Shown one piece after another: positions 31,137-40,101 of a stretch of 64,000 nucleotides of DNA. Source of the stretch: Fimbriimonadales bacterium. Lineage in GTDB: Bacteria; Armatimonadota; Fimbriimonadia; Fimbriimonadales; GBS-DC. Both the position numbers and the translations under genes were made by a program. Where the stretch lies: positions 2,302,562 through 2,366,561 of the forward strand of contig AP024673.1 of NCBI GenBank assembly GCA_025998675.1, given 5' to 3'. The notes beneath the pieces are model-generated. The model ran no database searches. It was not told where the DNA came from and worked only from the letters and a program-made list of their open reading frames with translations. How positions within the stretch are numbered: the stretch's first letter is position 1; the number at the start of each line of letters is the position of its first letter.

Positions 31137-32393
31137 ATGAATCAGATGCGATGGTTGCTTGGGATCGCGCTCCTCTGGAGCGTGTGGGCAATAAGCATGG
31201 CACAGGTGGTTGCGGAACCTGTGGATGTTGTGTCGCAGTTGGACGACCCGAAGGCGGAGTATGTCCCCAACGAGCTGATTGTTGGCGTGGAGCTGGGCAA
31301 GAGTGTCGCCTTAGCGCAGGCAGCGATGGAGTTCGTGGGCACGGTACAGGACTACAACCCCAGTATCGGCGCGTATGTGGTGCGCCTGGCGTCGCACATC
31401 GCGATGAAGGACGCTGCCGAGTTTCTGGAAACCCTGCCGGGCGTCAGTTATGTGGAGCCGAACTACATCTACCACGCGATTGCGACTCCCAACGACCCCG
31501 GCTATGCTCAGCAGTGGGCTTTGCCTAAAATTCAGGCGAATCTGGCATGGGATCTCTGGACGCCGCGCGCCGTCGTCTATATCGCCATCATCGACACGGG
31601 TGTAGACTACACCCACTCCGACCTGGTGAACAAGTTCCGCAGACTCTCGAACGGCGCGATTTACGGCTGGAACACCCTGCGCAACACCAACAACGCGAAC
31701 GACGATAACGGGCACGGCACCCATGTGGCAGGGATTGCCGCCGCCCAGATTAATAACGGCGTTGGCGTGGCTGGCGTCGCGGCATGGAACCCTGCGGTGT
31801 CGGGCTACAACGCCTATGTGCAGATTATGCCCGTGAAAGTGCTGGGCGCGTCAGGCTCTGGCTCCCTGAGCAGCATCGCGAACGGCATCACCTGGGCTGT
31901 CGATAACGGCGCGGATGTGCTGAACCTGAGCCTGGGTGGGGGTAGCGGCTCCCAGACGCTGGCGAACGCCGTCGCGTATGCGTGGAACGCAGGCTGTCTA
32001 ATCGTGGCGGCGGCGGGCAACAGCGGCAGCTCCACACCCCAGTACCCTGCCTACTACACGAACTGCATCGCGGTCGCTGCAACCGACTCCAGCGACCGAC
32101 TGGCGTCGTTTTCCCAGTTCGGCTCGTGGGTGGATATCGCTGCGCCCGGCGCGAACATCCTCTCCACCTATTATCGCAATCGGTACGCTACCTTGAATGG
32201 AACCTCGATGGCGTCTCCCTATGTGGCGGGCGCGGCGGCGCTTGTGTGGTCGAATAGCCCATGGCTGACCAATCAGCAGCTGCGTTCCATTCTGCAGACG
32301 AATGTGGATCCGTACTCCCCCTACGGAACCCGCACGATTGCGCCGGGGGCTGGACGCCTGAATGTCTATCGGGCGCTTCAGGCAGCGAACTAA
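31137..32393 (+). CDS. Secreted subtilisin-like serine protease (S8)
   Basis: 418 aa from ATG 31137, preceded by CAGGAGG at 7 nt. Signal peptide [20 protein letters not shown] (cleavage near AQ), then an inhibitor-I9-like propeptide ([20 protein letters not shown] ... [13 protein letters not shown]) and the catalytic domain. The triad is complete: Asp in [13 protein letters not shown], His in [13 protein letters not shown], Ser in [14 protein letters not shown], with oxyanion Asn in AAAGNSG. It resembles thermitase-type subtilases. It is expected to be exported and self-processed. Its stop overlaps the convergent dut stop by 4 nt. Confidence 0.95.
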   Translation: MNQMRWLLGIALLWSVWAISMAQVVAEPVDVVSQLDDPKAEYVPNELIVGVELGKSVALAQAAMEFVGTVQDYNPSIGAYVVRLASHIAMKDAAEFLETLPGVSYVEPNYIYHAIATPNDPGYAQQWALPKIQANLAWDLWTPRAVVYIAIIDTGVDYTHSDLVNKFRRLSNGAIYGWNTLRNTNNANDDNGHGTHVAGIAAAQINNGVGVAGVAAWNPAVSGYNAYVQIMPVKVLGASGSGSLSSIANGITWAVDNGADVLNLSLGGGSGSQTLANAVAYAWNAGCLIVAAAGNSGSSTPQYPAYYTNCIAVAATDSSDRLASFSQFGSWVDIAAPGANILSTYYRNRYATLNGTSMASPYVAGAAALVWSNSPWLTNQQLRSILQTNVDPYSPYGTRTIAPGAGRLNVYRALQAAN

Positions 32394-32839
32394 ACCCCCG
32401 TATGTCCGAAGCCTCCTTCCCCGCGCTCTGTGGGGGGGAGGCTTTCTACTAATTGCCATTCGACGCGAACGATGGGCGCGACCACCAGCTGCGCGATTCG
32501 ATCGCCGCGCTGGATGGTGAACGGCTCCTGCCCCAGATTAATCAGGATCACCTGCACCTCGCCGCGATAGTCGCTGTCGATGGTGCCCGGCGCGTTCACC
32601 ATGCCGATCCCGTGTCGCCATGCCAGCCCGCTGCGGGGACGCACCTGCGCTTCGTAGCCGAGCGGCAGCGCGATTCGGATGCCCGTGGGCACGCGCGCAC
32701 GCTCGCCCGGCTGCAGCGTCAGCGGTTCCTTAACCGCTGCGTAAAGGTCAACCCCTGCCGAGCCAGCGGTCTGGTAGCTCGGCAGGGGTAGGTCGGTCGC
32801 GTCGGGTTCCTGCAGTATCGCCACGCGCACGACGCTCAT
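32390..32839 (-). CDS. dut: Deoxyuridine 5'-triphosphate nucleotidohydrolase (dUTPase)
   Basis: 149 aa, standard trimeric dUTPase. All five motifs are visible: [10 protein letters not shown] (1), [13 protein letters not shown] (2), [16 protein letters not shown] (3), [12 protein letters not shown] (4) and the C-terminal arm [10 protein letters not shown] (5). It hydrolyses dUTP to dUMP and pyrophosphate. ATG 32839 overlaps the sensor-kinase stop (ATGA), so it is the last gene of the DUF374-kdtA-slipin-kinase-dut unit. A hairpin (32408-32446) lies inside its 3' end and may stop transcription of the convergent protease gene. Confidence 0.97.
   Translation of the reverse strand: MSVVRVAILQEPDATDLPLPSYQTAGSAGVDLYAAVKEPLTLQPGERARVPTGIRIALPLGYEAQVRPRSGLAWRHGIGMVNAPGTIDSDYRGEVQVILINLGQEPFTIQRGDRIAQLVVAPIVRVEWQLVESLPPTERGEGGFGHTGV
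32408..32446 (+). terminator. Terminator-like hairpin after the subtilase gene, inside dut
   Basis: AAGCCTCC and GGAGGCTT form the lower stem, with TTCCCC and GGGGGG extending it; TTTC then TACT follows. It lies 15 nt beyond the protease stop and encodes the C-terminal arm of dUTPase on the other strand. Confidence 0.5.
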
Positions 32840-34569
32840 TTCTCGACCTGCTCTTTGCCCTCCTTGACTGCAGGCGGCACTTTCGGCAGGCGCACATAGA
32901 AGGTCGAACCGACGCCCACCTCACTCTCGACCCAGATTTGACCGCCGTGAATCGCCTCCACAAGGTGCTTCACCAGGTACAAGCCCAGCCCTGTGCCGTA
33001 CTGCTTGCGCGTGTCGGTATTGTCCACGCGGTGGAACTTCTCGAACACCTTTGTCAGATGCTCTTTCGGGATGCCCATACCCTGGTCGGAGACATAGAAG
33101 ACGATGTGGTCGGCGTCCTCTTCCCACGCCTTGACGCGGATTTCACCGCCGTTGGGCGAGTATTTGATGGCGTTGCTCAGCAGGTTGGTGAGAATCTGAT
33201 CCACCTTGTCCTCGTCGGCGATGATTTTGGGCAGGTCTTCGGGCACTTCGTGGATAATCGTGTGCTTGGTCGTCGCCTGCCGCTGTATCATGACCACCTT
33301 CTTCGACAGCGCGTAGAAGTCGACATGCTTGTAGACGGGCTTGAGCGACTCGCCTGCCTCGATACGCGCGATGTTCAGCAGGTCGTTAATCAGGCGCGTG
33401 AGGCGGTCGGTCTCCTGATCGATGATGGAGTAGAACTCGCGTCGGTCTTCGGGGGTGAAGGCGTCTTCGGAGTCCATCAGCAGCGTGGAGACGAAGCCCT
33501 TGATGGCGGTCAGCGGCGTGCGCAGCTCGTGCGAGACGGTCGCCACGAACGCCGACTTCATGCGCTCCAGATTGCGGATGTCGGTGATGTCGTTGAAAAT
33601 CATCACCGTGCCCATTGGCTTCTGGTCTTCCCCGCGCACGATGGCGTTCTGCACCTGATAGATATGCTCCTTACCGTCAATCTGCACAGTGATTTCGACC
33701 AGCTCGCCCTCTCTCTCTTCTTCGAGGGCGGCGCGAATCATGGCGCGGATGGTGTCGTTATTGAGGATTTCGGTGTAGTTTTTGCCCAACACATCGGGTC
33801 CCAGTCCGAACACGCGCCGTGCGGCGGCGTTCATCTGGTTGATGCGCCCGTTGTGATGCACCAGCAGCAGCCCCGCGCGCAGGCTCTCGATGGTGTGAAC
33901 CAGCTCCTCCTTCTCTTCGAGGATGGCTTGATAGAGGCGCATGCCCGCAATCACGGCGGCGGCGTTGCGCGCCATGCGCTCCAGCAGGCGCACATCCTCG
34001 TCGATGAAGTGTCCCCCGCGTTGTTTGTTGAACGCATGCAGCACGCCGATGGTCTGGCGGTCAATCACGCGGTTTTCCTCGTCACGCTTTTCCAGAATCA
34101 GCGGCACGCACACGAGGTTGCGGATGTGCAGCATCGCCACATGCTCTTTGCTGGTGCGCGGGTCGGTAATAGCGTCGTGGATGATGATGGGTTTGCCCTC
34201 GCGGAACACCTCGCCGGAGACGCCCTGAGTCGCGCGCACGCGCAGCAGGCGAATCTCGTCTTCGGTCAGCCCATAGGCGGGCGGGTAGGCGCGCAGTTCG
34301 CCCTCTTCAGGGTCGTGCAGCATAAACACGACCTTCTCCGCCTGCAGAATCGCGCCGATTTGACGCACGAGGCGTTTGAGAGTCGCCTCGTAGTTGGCGG
34401 GGCTGGCGACATCGGCGGCGACCACTTCCGCTTTCGCGGCGGCGGCAGCGGACGCGCCATTACGCGGCTGACTCTCCAGCTCCTGAATGCGCTGGACGGC
34501 GCGCTCATATTCCGTTTTTACCTGGTTATACTGCTTCAGCAGCTCACGATAAGCTTGCTCCCAGTTCAT
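32836..34569 (-). CDS. Sensor histidine kinase with GAF and PAS domains
   Basis: 577 aa, no membrane segment, so cytosolic. Residues 1-35 are coiled coil. A GAF domain (about 55-210) includes [20 protein letters not shown] and [24 protein letters not shown] domain (about 220-330) ends [18 protein letters not shown]. The HisKA domain has phospho-acceptor His347 in [17 protein letters not shown]. The HATPase domain has N-box [15 protein letters not shown]1 DQGMGIP and G2 [14 protein letters not shown]. No response regulator gene is adjacent. GAGGAG lies 7-8 nt before the ATG. It overlaps dut by ATGA. The signal may be redox or ligand binding at GAF/PAS; the cognate output is unknown. Confidence 0.93.
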   Translation of the reverse strand: MNWEQAYRELLKQYNQVKTEYERAVQRIQELESQPRNGASAAAAAKAEVVAADVASPANYEATLKRLVRQIGAILQAEKVVFMLHDPEEGELRAYPPAYGLTEDEIRLLRVRATQGVSGEVFREGKPIIIHDAITDPRTSKEHVAMLHIRNLVCVPLILEKRDEENRVIDRQTIGVLHAFNKQRGGHFIDEDVRLLERMARNAAAVIAGMRLYQAILEEKEELVHTIESLRAGLLLVHHNGRINQMNAAARRVFGLGPDVLGKNYTEILNNDTIRAMIRAALEEEREGELVEITVQIDGKEHIYQVQNAIVRGEDQKPMGTVMIFNDITDIRNLERMKSAFVATVSHELRTPLTAIKGFVSTLLMDSEDAFTPEDRREFYSIIDQETDRLTRLINDLLNIARIEAGESLKPVYKHVDFYALSKKVVMIQRQATTKHTIIHEVPEDLPKIIADEDKVDQILTNLLSNAIKYSPNGGEIRVKAWEEDADHIVFYVSDQGMGIPKEHLTKVFEKFHRVDNTDTRKQYGTGLGLYLVKHLVEAIHGGQIWVESEVGVGSTFYVRLPKVPPAVKEGKEQVEK

Positions 34570-34659
34570 AGTTCGCTCCTCGCTAACAGGTTTCGATGAT
34601 GGCTATACGCTATGGCAATTATAGCACATCGAAGGTTCCCAGCAGGGCTGTTAATCCGC

Positions 34660-35460
34660 TCAGGATTTAGACGGCGGTTGGGACGCGCCGTTCTGGAACG
34701 CGCCGTCCATCAGCGGGCGTATCAGCTCCATCGGGATGGGGAACACCACCGTTGTGTTGCGTTCGCCCGTGATTTCCGCCAGCGTCTGCAGGTAGCGCAG
34801 CTGGAGCGCGGAGGGCTGTTGGGCAATCATTTGCGCCGCCTGCACCAGCTTCTCCGCCGCCTGATACTCGCCCTCGGCAGCGATGATTTTCGCGCGCCGC
34901 TCGCGCTCGCTCTCCGCCTGACGCGCCAGCGCACGCTTCATCTCCTCCGGCAGAATCACATCGCGCACCTCCACACTCGTGACCTTCACCCCGAACGCTT
35001 CGGTCTGTTCGTCGATAATCGTCTGCAGCTGCTGGTTAATCTTATCGCGTCGCGCCAGCAGGTCGTCCAGCTCCGCCTGACCAATCACGCTGCGCAGGGT
35101 CGTCTGCGCAATCAGGCTGGCGGTCTGGATATAGTCGGTAATCTGCACCACGGCGTCTTTGGGGTCCATCACCTTGAACAGCACGACGGCGTCCACGCTT
35201 ACCGACACATTGTCGCTGGTGATGGCTTCCTGACGGGGCACATTCATCGTTACGATGCGCGTGTCCACAATCCGCGCCGTATCGATAATCGGGATGAGGA
35301 AGATGATTCCCGGTCCTTTGACCGCCTGAAACCGCCCCAGCCGCAACACAACGGCGCGCTCCCATTCGGGCAGCACGCGCAACGCCGCACGCAACACGAC
35401 AATAATAAACAGAATAATCGCAATCCCTGTCGTTGAGAACGGATTGTCAAAAAAGTTCAT
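34660..35460 (-). CDS. SPFH/band 7 family protein (slipin/stomatin-like)
   Basis: 266 aa. One N-terminal membrane segment (TGIAIILFIIVVLRAALRVL) is followed by the band 7 core: EWERAVVLRLGRF, GPGIIFLIPIID, VPRQEAITSDNVSVSVDAVV, and a coiled-coil end with ERERRAKIIAAEGEYQAAEK. This is the p-stomatin/slipin type, usually paired with NfeD; no NfeD gene is present here. SPFH proteins assemble membrane microdomains and guard proteases. GGGAGG lies 7-8 nt before ATG. A palindrome overlaps its promoter. It lies between kdtA and the sensor kinase. Confidence 0.92.
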   Translation of the reverse strand: MNFFDNPFSTTGIAIILFIIVVLRAALRVLPEWERAVVLRLGRFQAVKGPGIIFLIPIIDTARIVDTRIVTMNVPRQEAITSDNVSVSVDAVVLFKVMDPKDAVVQITDYIQTASLIAQTTLRSVIGQAELDDLLARRDKINQQLQTIIDEQTEAFGVKVTSVEVRDVILPEEMKRALARQAESERERRAKIIAAEGEYQAAEKLVQAAQMIAQQPSALQLRYLQTLAEITGERNTTVVFPIPMELIRPLMDGAFQNGASQPPSKS

Positions 35461-35473
35461 TTTGTAGCCTCCC

Positions 35474-35493
35474 TACACTTCTTGAAGTGTACC
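35474..35493 (-). promoter_or_regulatory. GGTACACT box and palindrome upstream of the slipin gene
   Basis: Perfect 8-bp arms TACACTTC / GAAGTGTA with a 2-nt spacer (35474-35491). Read on the minus strand the first arm completes GGGTACACTT, a possible -10 variant also found upstream of pspA. The dyad would overlap +1, an operator-like position. It could also be a small terminator for kdtA, but lacks a T-run. Confidence 0.4.
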
Positions 35494-36774
35494 CTACAGC
35501 AGCCATTTTTTGACCGCTTCGGCGCATCGCGCCGCCGCGCCCTGATGTTTCTGGATGAGTTCGGACGCTTGCTGGGCAATCTGTTCGCGCAGTTTGGGGT
35601 CATGCAGCAGGCGGAGCATGCCCTCTGCAAGCTGCTCGGCAGTCGCGACTTCGAATCCGACGCCCGCCGTCTTTGCCAGCTGGGCAATATCGCGGAAGTT
35701 GTGCGTGTGCGGACCGAAGAAGACGGGTTTGCCGTGCGCCAGCGGCTGGAACAGATTCTGCCCGCCCAGCGGCGCGAACGCCCCGCCCACCACCACCACA
35801 TCGGCGACGCTATACAAACTCGCCAGCTCGCCGAAGGTGTCCACGATGACCACCTGTGCGTGCGCTCGGTTGGGCAGGGGCAGCTGACTGCGGCGGTGAG
35901 GGGTCAGTCCGTGCGCGTGTAGCAGGCGTTCCACCTCGCTCACGCGCTCTAAATGGCGCGGCGCCAGCGCCAGGCAGGTATCGGGCAGGCTCGTGCGCAC
36001 GCGCAGGTACGCCTCCACAACCAGCTGCTCCTCGTCGGGCGTGCGCGTGCTGCCCACTACAATCACGGGCGCGTGTTCGGGCAGCGACAGGGTGCGCCGC
36101 CACTCGTCGGCTGTGCGGTCTAACGCGCCCAGCGCCTGGTCGAACTTCGTGTTGCCGCACACCTCAACCCGTGAAGGGGATGCCCCCTGCTCGATGAACC
36201 GCGCCGCGTCAGTCGGCGACTGGGCGCAGATGTAGTCCACACAGCGCAGAATCGCCCCATAGATCGGGCGGGCGCGCGGCGCACGACGCGCCGTGCGGTC
36301 GCTCAGGCGCCCGTTCAGAATCAGCACGCGCCCCCCACGCTGATGCTGTTCGCAGATTAAATTCAGCCACAGCTCGGTCTCGAACAGCGCCAGCACGCGC
36401 GGCTGCACCCGCGCCAGCGCACGGCGCACCGCGAACGGCAAATCCAGTGGGAAGTAGATGAAGTAGTCCACGCAGTCGCGCAGAGCGGTCATCGCTGTCT
36501 GCTGCCCCGTGGGCGTGGTGGTGCTGAACACGATTTCGCAGTTGGGCAGCAGCTGGCGCAGGCGTTTGACGACGGGTTGCGCCGCCAGCGTCTCGCCGAC
36601 GGAGACGCAGTGAATCCACACACGCAGCTTGCCCGATGGGGGCGGCACAGGCACATACCCGAACCGCTCCCGCCAGCGGTCGCGCCATTTACCAAACAGG
36701 ATGCGCCACAGTACAAAGGGAACCCACACAGGCGCAAGCATCGCCAGCCAGAGGTTGTAAAACGCGCGGATCAC
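35494..36774 (-). CDS. kdtA: 3-deoxy-D-manno-octulosonic acid transferase (KdtA/WaaA)
   Basis: 426 aa from GTG 36774, which overlaps the stop of the preceding gene (GTGA). An N-terminal hydrophobic anchor (IRAFYNLWLAMLAPVWVPFV) is followed by the GT30 catalytic region: VSVGETLAAQPVVKRL, STTTPTGQQTA, FETELWLNLI with its essential Glu, and the C-terminal half with CGNTKFD, VVVGSTRTPDEE, and VVVGGAFAPLGGQNLFQPLA. It transfers Kdo to lipid A precursor at the inner membrane, evidence for true LPS. Coupled to a DUF374 acyltransferase gene. The frame extends to 36888 inside that gene and is not the start. Confidence 0.94.
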   Translation of the reverse strand: MIRAFYNLWLAMLAPVWVPFVLWRILFGKWRDRWRERFGYVPVPPPSGKLRVWIHCVSVGETLAAQPVVKRLRQLLPNCEIVFSTTTPTGQQTAMTALRDCVDYFIYFPLDLPFAVRRALARVQPRVLALFETELWLNLICEQHQRGGRVLILNGRLSDRTARRAPRARPIYGAILRCVDYICAQSPTDAARFIEQGASPSRVEVCGNTKFDQALGALDRTADEWRRTLSLPEHAPVIVVGSTRTPDEEQLVVEAYLRVRTSLPDTCLALAPRHLERVSEVERLLHAHGLTPHRRSQLPLPNRAHAQVVIVDTFGELASLYSVADVVVVGGAFAPLGGQNLFQPLAHGKPVFFGPHTHNFRDIAQLAKTAGVGFEVATAEQLAEGMLRLLHDPKLREQIAQQASELIQKHQGAAARCAEAVKKWLL

Positions 36775-37451
36775 GGTTTCGCCCCCCGCGCAATCGCCTC
36801 CGCGCGCGCCTGCAGGGCGTTGATGGCTTCCTCTAACTGCTCCGCCAGACGCGCGAAGTCGTCCTTGTCGGCGTCTTCGGGAACCCATACGGGGTCGCCA
36901 ATCAAAAACGCCGCCCGCGCGAACGGCAGCGGGATGAGATACCGATCCCAGGTGGGCAGCAGGATTCGCGGGTACGCCCCGATTCCAGCGGGGTAGATAG
37001 GCGCGCGCGCTTTCTGGGCGATCAGCAGCGCGCCGGGCTGGAACTTGCCGCTGGGTCCGCGCGGTCCGTCGGGCGTGAACGCCAGCACCGCGCCGTTGCG
37101 CACCTCGCGCGCCGCCTCCAGCGCCGCCCGCACCCCGCCCCGACTGGTCGAGCCGCGCAGTGTGCGGAAGCCGAACCGCGTGAATATCTCGTTCTGGATG
37201 TCGCCGTCGCGCGAGAGCGAAATCATCGCCAGAATGCCCCGATTGCGCATGTAGTTGGCGGGGATCAGCGTGCGCCCGTGCCAGGAGACCATCACCGCGC
37301 CCGTGCGCTGTTGCAGGTGCTGTTCAATCGGTTCCCAGCCCTCCACATACAGGCGCACCGTGCGTCCCAGCCCGCGCGCCAGCGTGTAGCCCAGCCAGCC
37401 CAACCGCTTCGCGCGTCGCACATCCCGCGCCGAACGCTCCACCACTGCCAC
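36771..37451 (-). CDS. DUF374 lysophospholipid acyltransferase-like protein
   Basis: 226 aa from GTG 37451. DUF374 signatures: MVSWHGRTLIPANYMRNRG, SLSRDGDIQNEIFTRFGF, LRGSTSRGGVRAALEAAREV and AFTPDGPRGPSGKFQPGAL. The family belongs to the LPLAT acyltransferase group and is found beside LPS genes such as kdtA and lpxK, so a role in lipid A acylation is likely. A GGTATAAT box ends 7 nt before the GTG, so the operon message is probably leaderless. First gene of a five-gene unit running to dut. Confidence 0.88.
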   Translation of the reverse strand: MAVVERSARDVRRAKRLGWLGYTLARGLGRTVRLYVEGWEPIEQHLQQRTGAVMVSWHGRTLIPANYMRNRGILAMISLSRDGDIQNEIFTRFGFRTLRGSTSRGGVRAALEAAREVRNGAVLAFTPDGPRGPSGKFQPGALLIAQKARAPIYPAGIGAYPRILLPTWDRYLIPLPFARAAFLIGDPVWVPEDADKDDFARLAEQLEEAINALQARAEAIARGAKP

Positions 37452-37466
37452 AACAGGGATTATACC
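37449..37466 (-). promoter_or_regulatory. GGTATAAT promoter with GTG start 7 nt downstream
   Basis: TATAAT at 37464-37459 preceded by GG on the minus strand, 7 nt, then GTG at 37451. No Shine-Dalgarno. Predicted leaderless start of the DUF374-kdtA-slipin-kinase-dut unit. Confidence 0.6.
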
Positions 37467-37554
37467 GACTGCGCGCGGCGAGCGTGCGTGTCGCCACGCG
37501 CGTGAGGCTTACACCAATCGGCGGGTCAGAGTTTTTGATAGCCCTCACCCCCAG

Positions 37555-37580
37555 CCCCTCTCCCGCAGGCGGGAGAGGGG
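37555..37580 (-). terminator. GC-rich palindrome after the HAF-repeat dockerin gene
   Basis: Perfect 12-bp arms CCCCTCTCCCGC / GCGGGAGAGGGG with a 2-nt centre, about 40 nt beyond the stop codon at 37620. Similar C-rich palindromes with CCCCAGCCCC flanks lie at 53757-53797 and 58345-58376. There is no T-run, so it could be a dispersed repeat with terminator activity. Confidence 0.5.
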
Positions 37581-37619
37581 AGTGAGCGTTTTCCACTACA
37601 TGGGGACTCGCGGGGCAGG

Positions 37620-38771
37620 TTAGCACCCACCCCCAAAGTTGAACAACACCACCAGCAGGTCGGCGTCGTCCACGATGCCGTCGTTGTTGAGGTCTTCTGC
37701 GCCGCCGCTGTTGCCGAACACGAACAGCACCGCCAGCAGGTCGGCATCGTCTACGCATCCGTCGCCGTTCACATCGCCCTCCTGAGGTGAAGTGCCCGTA
37801 TCCAGCAGATACGCCTCGATGCGCCATGTTATGGCGTTAAAGCCCCAGCCGACGATGTAGCGCCCGTCGGCGCTGGTGGCGTGGGCTGCAAACAGTTGCG
37901 AACCATCCGTGAGCAGGCTGGCGTAGGTGGCGTTCAGGTCTTCCAACCCGCCCCCAGAGGTCCAGCGAAAGGCGAAACTGTCCGACTCGCCGACGACGAC
38001 AGCGCCGTCCGCTGAAATGCCATGCGCCACGCCGCTGCCGAGATCCTGCATCCCTGTCGCCTGCGTCCAGCGAAAGGCGCGCCCATCCGACATGCCGACC
38101 ACAACAGTACCGTCCGCCGATACGCCATACGCCGCACTTGGTCCGAAATAGAGCGCGCCGAGGTTTTGCATACCATCATCCGCCGTCCAGCGAAAGGCGC
38201 GCGCACGATCCTGACCGAAGGTGTGGTATGTACCGCCCACGACCGCCATCCCGTCCGCCGAGATGCCATACGCCGCGCTACAGCAGTTGTCGTTCAGCAC
38301 GCCGAGGTCTTGCATCACCCCATTCTGCCAGCGAAAGGCGCGCCACTGATTGCTGGCGTTGAGCGCCTGCCCGACCACCACTCCACCGTCCGCCGAAACG
38401 CCATACGCCTCGCTCGCAGTTCCACCAAGCGCGCCAAGGTCCTGCATGCCCCCAGCCTGCGTCCAGCGAAAGGCACGACTACCCGACACGCCGATGACGA
38501 CTGACCCGTTCGCCGAGACGCCATAGGCGTAGCTCAGCCCGCCAAGCGTGCCGAGGTCTTGCATGCCTGTGTCCGTCGTCCAGCGAAACGCACTGTTGTC
38601 TGAAAAGCCCACTACCGCCACGCCGTTCGCTGAAACGCCGTAAGCGATACTTGTCTCGTCATAAAGGGTTCCTAACCAGGTCAAACTCTGCGACCAGCCT
38701 GCAGTCGCTGCTGCCGACACAATCCACGCGCTCATGAACGCGTATGCCCGACTACGAATGCCTCGTCTCAT
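37620..38771 (-). CDS. Secreted HAF-repeat protein with C-terminal dockerin-like module
   Basis: 383 aa from ATG 38771, with GGAGG 7 nt upstream. Signal peptide MRRGIRSRAYAFMSAWIVSA (cleavage near GWS). Residues 30-320 hold about eight HAF extracellular repeats of the form AYGVSADGxVVVG...AFRWT...GMQDLG. The last 55 residues are a dockerin-like pair of EF-hand loops, DVNGDGCVDDADLLAVLF and DLNNDGIVDDADLLVVLF, ending NFGGGC. No cohesin is visible, so the module may bind calcium and attach the protein by an unknown route. The same module ends the protein at 58547-59719. A paralogous system across the genome is likely. Confidence 0.88.
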   Translation of the reverse strand: MRRGIRSRAYAFMSAWIVSAAATAGWSQSLTWLGTLYDETSIAYGVSANGVAVVGFSDNSAFRWTTDTGMQDLGTLGGLSYAYGVSANGSVVIGVSGSRAFRWTQAGGMQDLGALGGTASEAYGVSADGGVVVGQALNASNQWRAFRWQNGVMQDLGVLNDNCCSAAYGISADGMAVVGGTYHTFGQDRARAFRWTADDGMQNLGALYFGPSAAYGVSADGTVVVGMSDGRAFRWTQATGMQDLGSGVAHGISADGAVVVGESDSFAFRWTSGGGLEDLNATYASLLTDGSQLFAAHATSADGRYIVGWGFNAITWRIEAYLLDTGTSPQEGDVNGDGCVDDADLLAVLFVFGNSGGAEDLNNDGIVDDADLLVVLFNFGGGC

Positions 38772-38941
38772 CGTGATGCCTCCTTCCATCGGTTCGGCTT
38801 GCCATACGCTCAGAGCGCATTGACGGACTCATTATAGCCCACTTTTTGGTAGATAACATGGTTCAAGAGCCAAAACAGGAGATTTTCGAGGGTAAATTTC
38901 AATTCAGCGCTTCACGGTTCGTAAATCGGCAATAAAGGCGC

Positions 38942-39361
38942 CTAATCGCGTCGTCGGGGCAGGTCGGGCTTTTCGAAGTAGGCGCGGTTGCGCTCGGTGA
39001 ACACCTGCGCGCGGAACGCCTCCAGCAAACGCTCCGCCTCGGACAGGAACCGAAACGAACCCGTCACATCGCCCTGCCACACATCCTCCACCACCCAGTC
39101 GGGCACAGGCATATATACAATCGGCTCAGGCGCGGGGATACGCACGCTCAGCACGGCGGGTCCCAGACTGGCGTCCTGAAAGATGAATTCCAGCACCACT
39201 GCATCGGGCAGGTACTGACTTGTGCCGACCTGCGGCTGAGCGCGGCGCAGGCACTCGCGTAGCGCGGCGGGGTCGTACTCGCCCACAGGAGGCGGGTTGC
39301 CTGCCTTCAGCGCGGCGAAGGTTGTCTCAATCTGTTCGCGCACAAACTCGCGCAGAGTCAT
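38942..39361 (-). CDS. Hypothetical protein
   Basis: 139 aa. Begins MTLREFVREQIETTFAALKA and ends KPDLPRRRD; no signal peptide, no membrane segment, no motif that I recognise. Predicted alpha/beta with an aromatic stretch (IVYMPVPDWVVEDVWQGDVT). ATG 39361 overlaps the stop of the RibD_C gene (ATGA), so it is the last gene of the accB-hom-RibD_C unit and is surely translated. Confidence 0.7.
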   Translation of the reverse strand: MTLREFVREQIETTFAALKAGNPPPVGEYDPAALRECLRRAQPQVGTSQYLPDAVVLEFIFQDASLGPAVLSVRIPAPEPIVYMPVPDWVVEDVWQGDVTGSFRFLSEAERLLEAFRAQVFTERNRAYFEKPDLPRRRD

Positions 39362-40083
39362 GCCTCCCTCCGATAGCGCAGGAACAGCTCGCTGCCGTTC
39401 AGGTAGGCGGAAATCAGCGTGTAGCGAGGCGCGCGTTCACGGGGCAGCCCGGCGCCGTCGACCATCGTCGGCAGGTGCGCCCCGCCCTTGACGCGCGGTG
39501 CAAGCGTCAGGAAAATCTCGTCCACCAGCCCCGCCTCGAAAAAGTAATAGTTCAGGTTGCCCCCGCCCTCCACCAGCAGGTAGCGCGCCTCGTAATGCGT
39601 GTGCAAAATCCGCACCACTTCGGGGATTTCCACGCGCGTCTCGCCCACCAGATGCACGGTCGCGACGCGCTCCAGCGCGAGTTTTTTGTCCGGGGGCAGG
39701 TGCGTCGGCGCAAACACCAGCGCGCGCCCGTCCTCGGACTTGCGGAAGAAATCATGTTCGGTGGGCAACTCGCCGCTGGTGGTCACCACGGCGCGATACA
39801 GGCGGGGCGGGTAGTTCATGTGCTGGTCGGCGCGCAGGGTGCTGCTGCCAATCACCACCGCGTCGGCGCAGGCTTCCAGACGGTGCATCAGCCGTTGATC
39901 CATCGCGCTGCCCAGTCCCGCCGCGCTGCTGCCTGGCTCGCCCAGAATCAGCTTCCCGTCCAGCGTCGTGACGGTGTTTGTGAAGATGTATGGGCGGTCG
40001 GGCGGCGGAGGCGGGAACACCACCGTCTCGTAGAGGTCTTCGGGGGCGCCCTCCCAGCCCGAATGGTCGAACAGGCGTATCAT
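39358..40083 (-). CDS. RibD C-terminal (dihydrofolate-reductase-like) domain protein
   Basis: 241 aa. The RibD_C fold is shown by RPYIFTNTVTTLDGKLILGE, the NADPH-binding IGSSTLRADQ, LLVEGGGNLNYYFFEAGLVD and EIFLTLAPRVKGG. In riboflavin synthesis this domain reduces the ribosylaminopyrimidine with NADPH; here it lacks the deaminase half. Stand-alone forms act as riboflavin-pathway reductases in archaea or as unknown oxidoreductases. A GGTATAAT box ends 10 nt before ATG 40083 and carries the stop codon of hom. It overlaps the downstream hypothetical gene by 4 nt. Confidence 0.87.
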   Translation of the reverse strand: MIRLFDHSGWEGAPEDLYETVVFPPPPPDRPYIFTNTVTTLDGKLILGEPGSSAAGLGSAMDQRLMHRLEACADAVVIGSSTLRADQHMNYPPRLYRAVVTTSGELPTEHDFFRKSEDGRALVFAPTHLPPDKKLALERVATVHLVGETRVEIPEVVRILHTHYEARYLLVEGGGNLNYYFFEAGLVDEIFLTLAPRVKGGAHLPTMVDGAGLPRERAPRYTLISAYLNGSELFLRYRREA

Positions 40084-40101
40084 AGATACGCAAATTATAC
40101 C
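40081..40101 (-). promoter_or_regulatory. GGTATAAT box containing the hom stop codon
   Basis: Minus strand: GGTATAAT (40101-40094), whose TAA (40097-40095) ends hom; the RibD_C gene starts 10 nt after the hexamer without a Shine-Dalgarno. Same arrangement as at the Trm112-like/nuoG junction. Confidence 0.55.
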
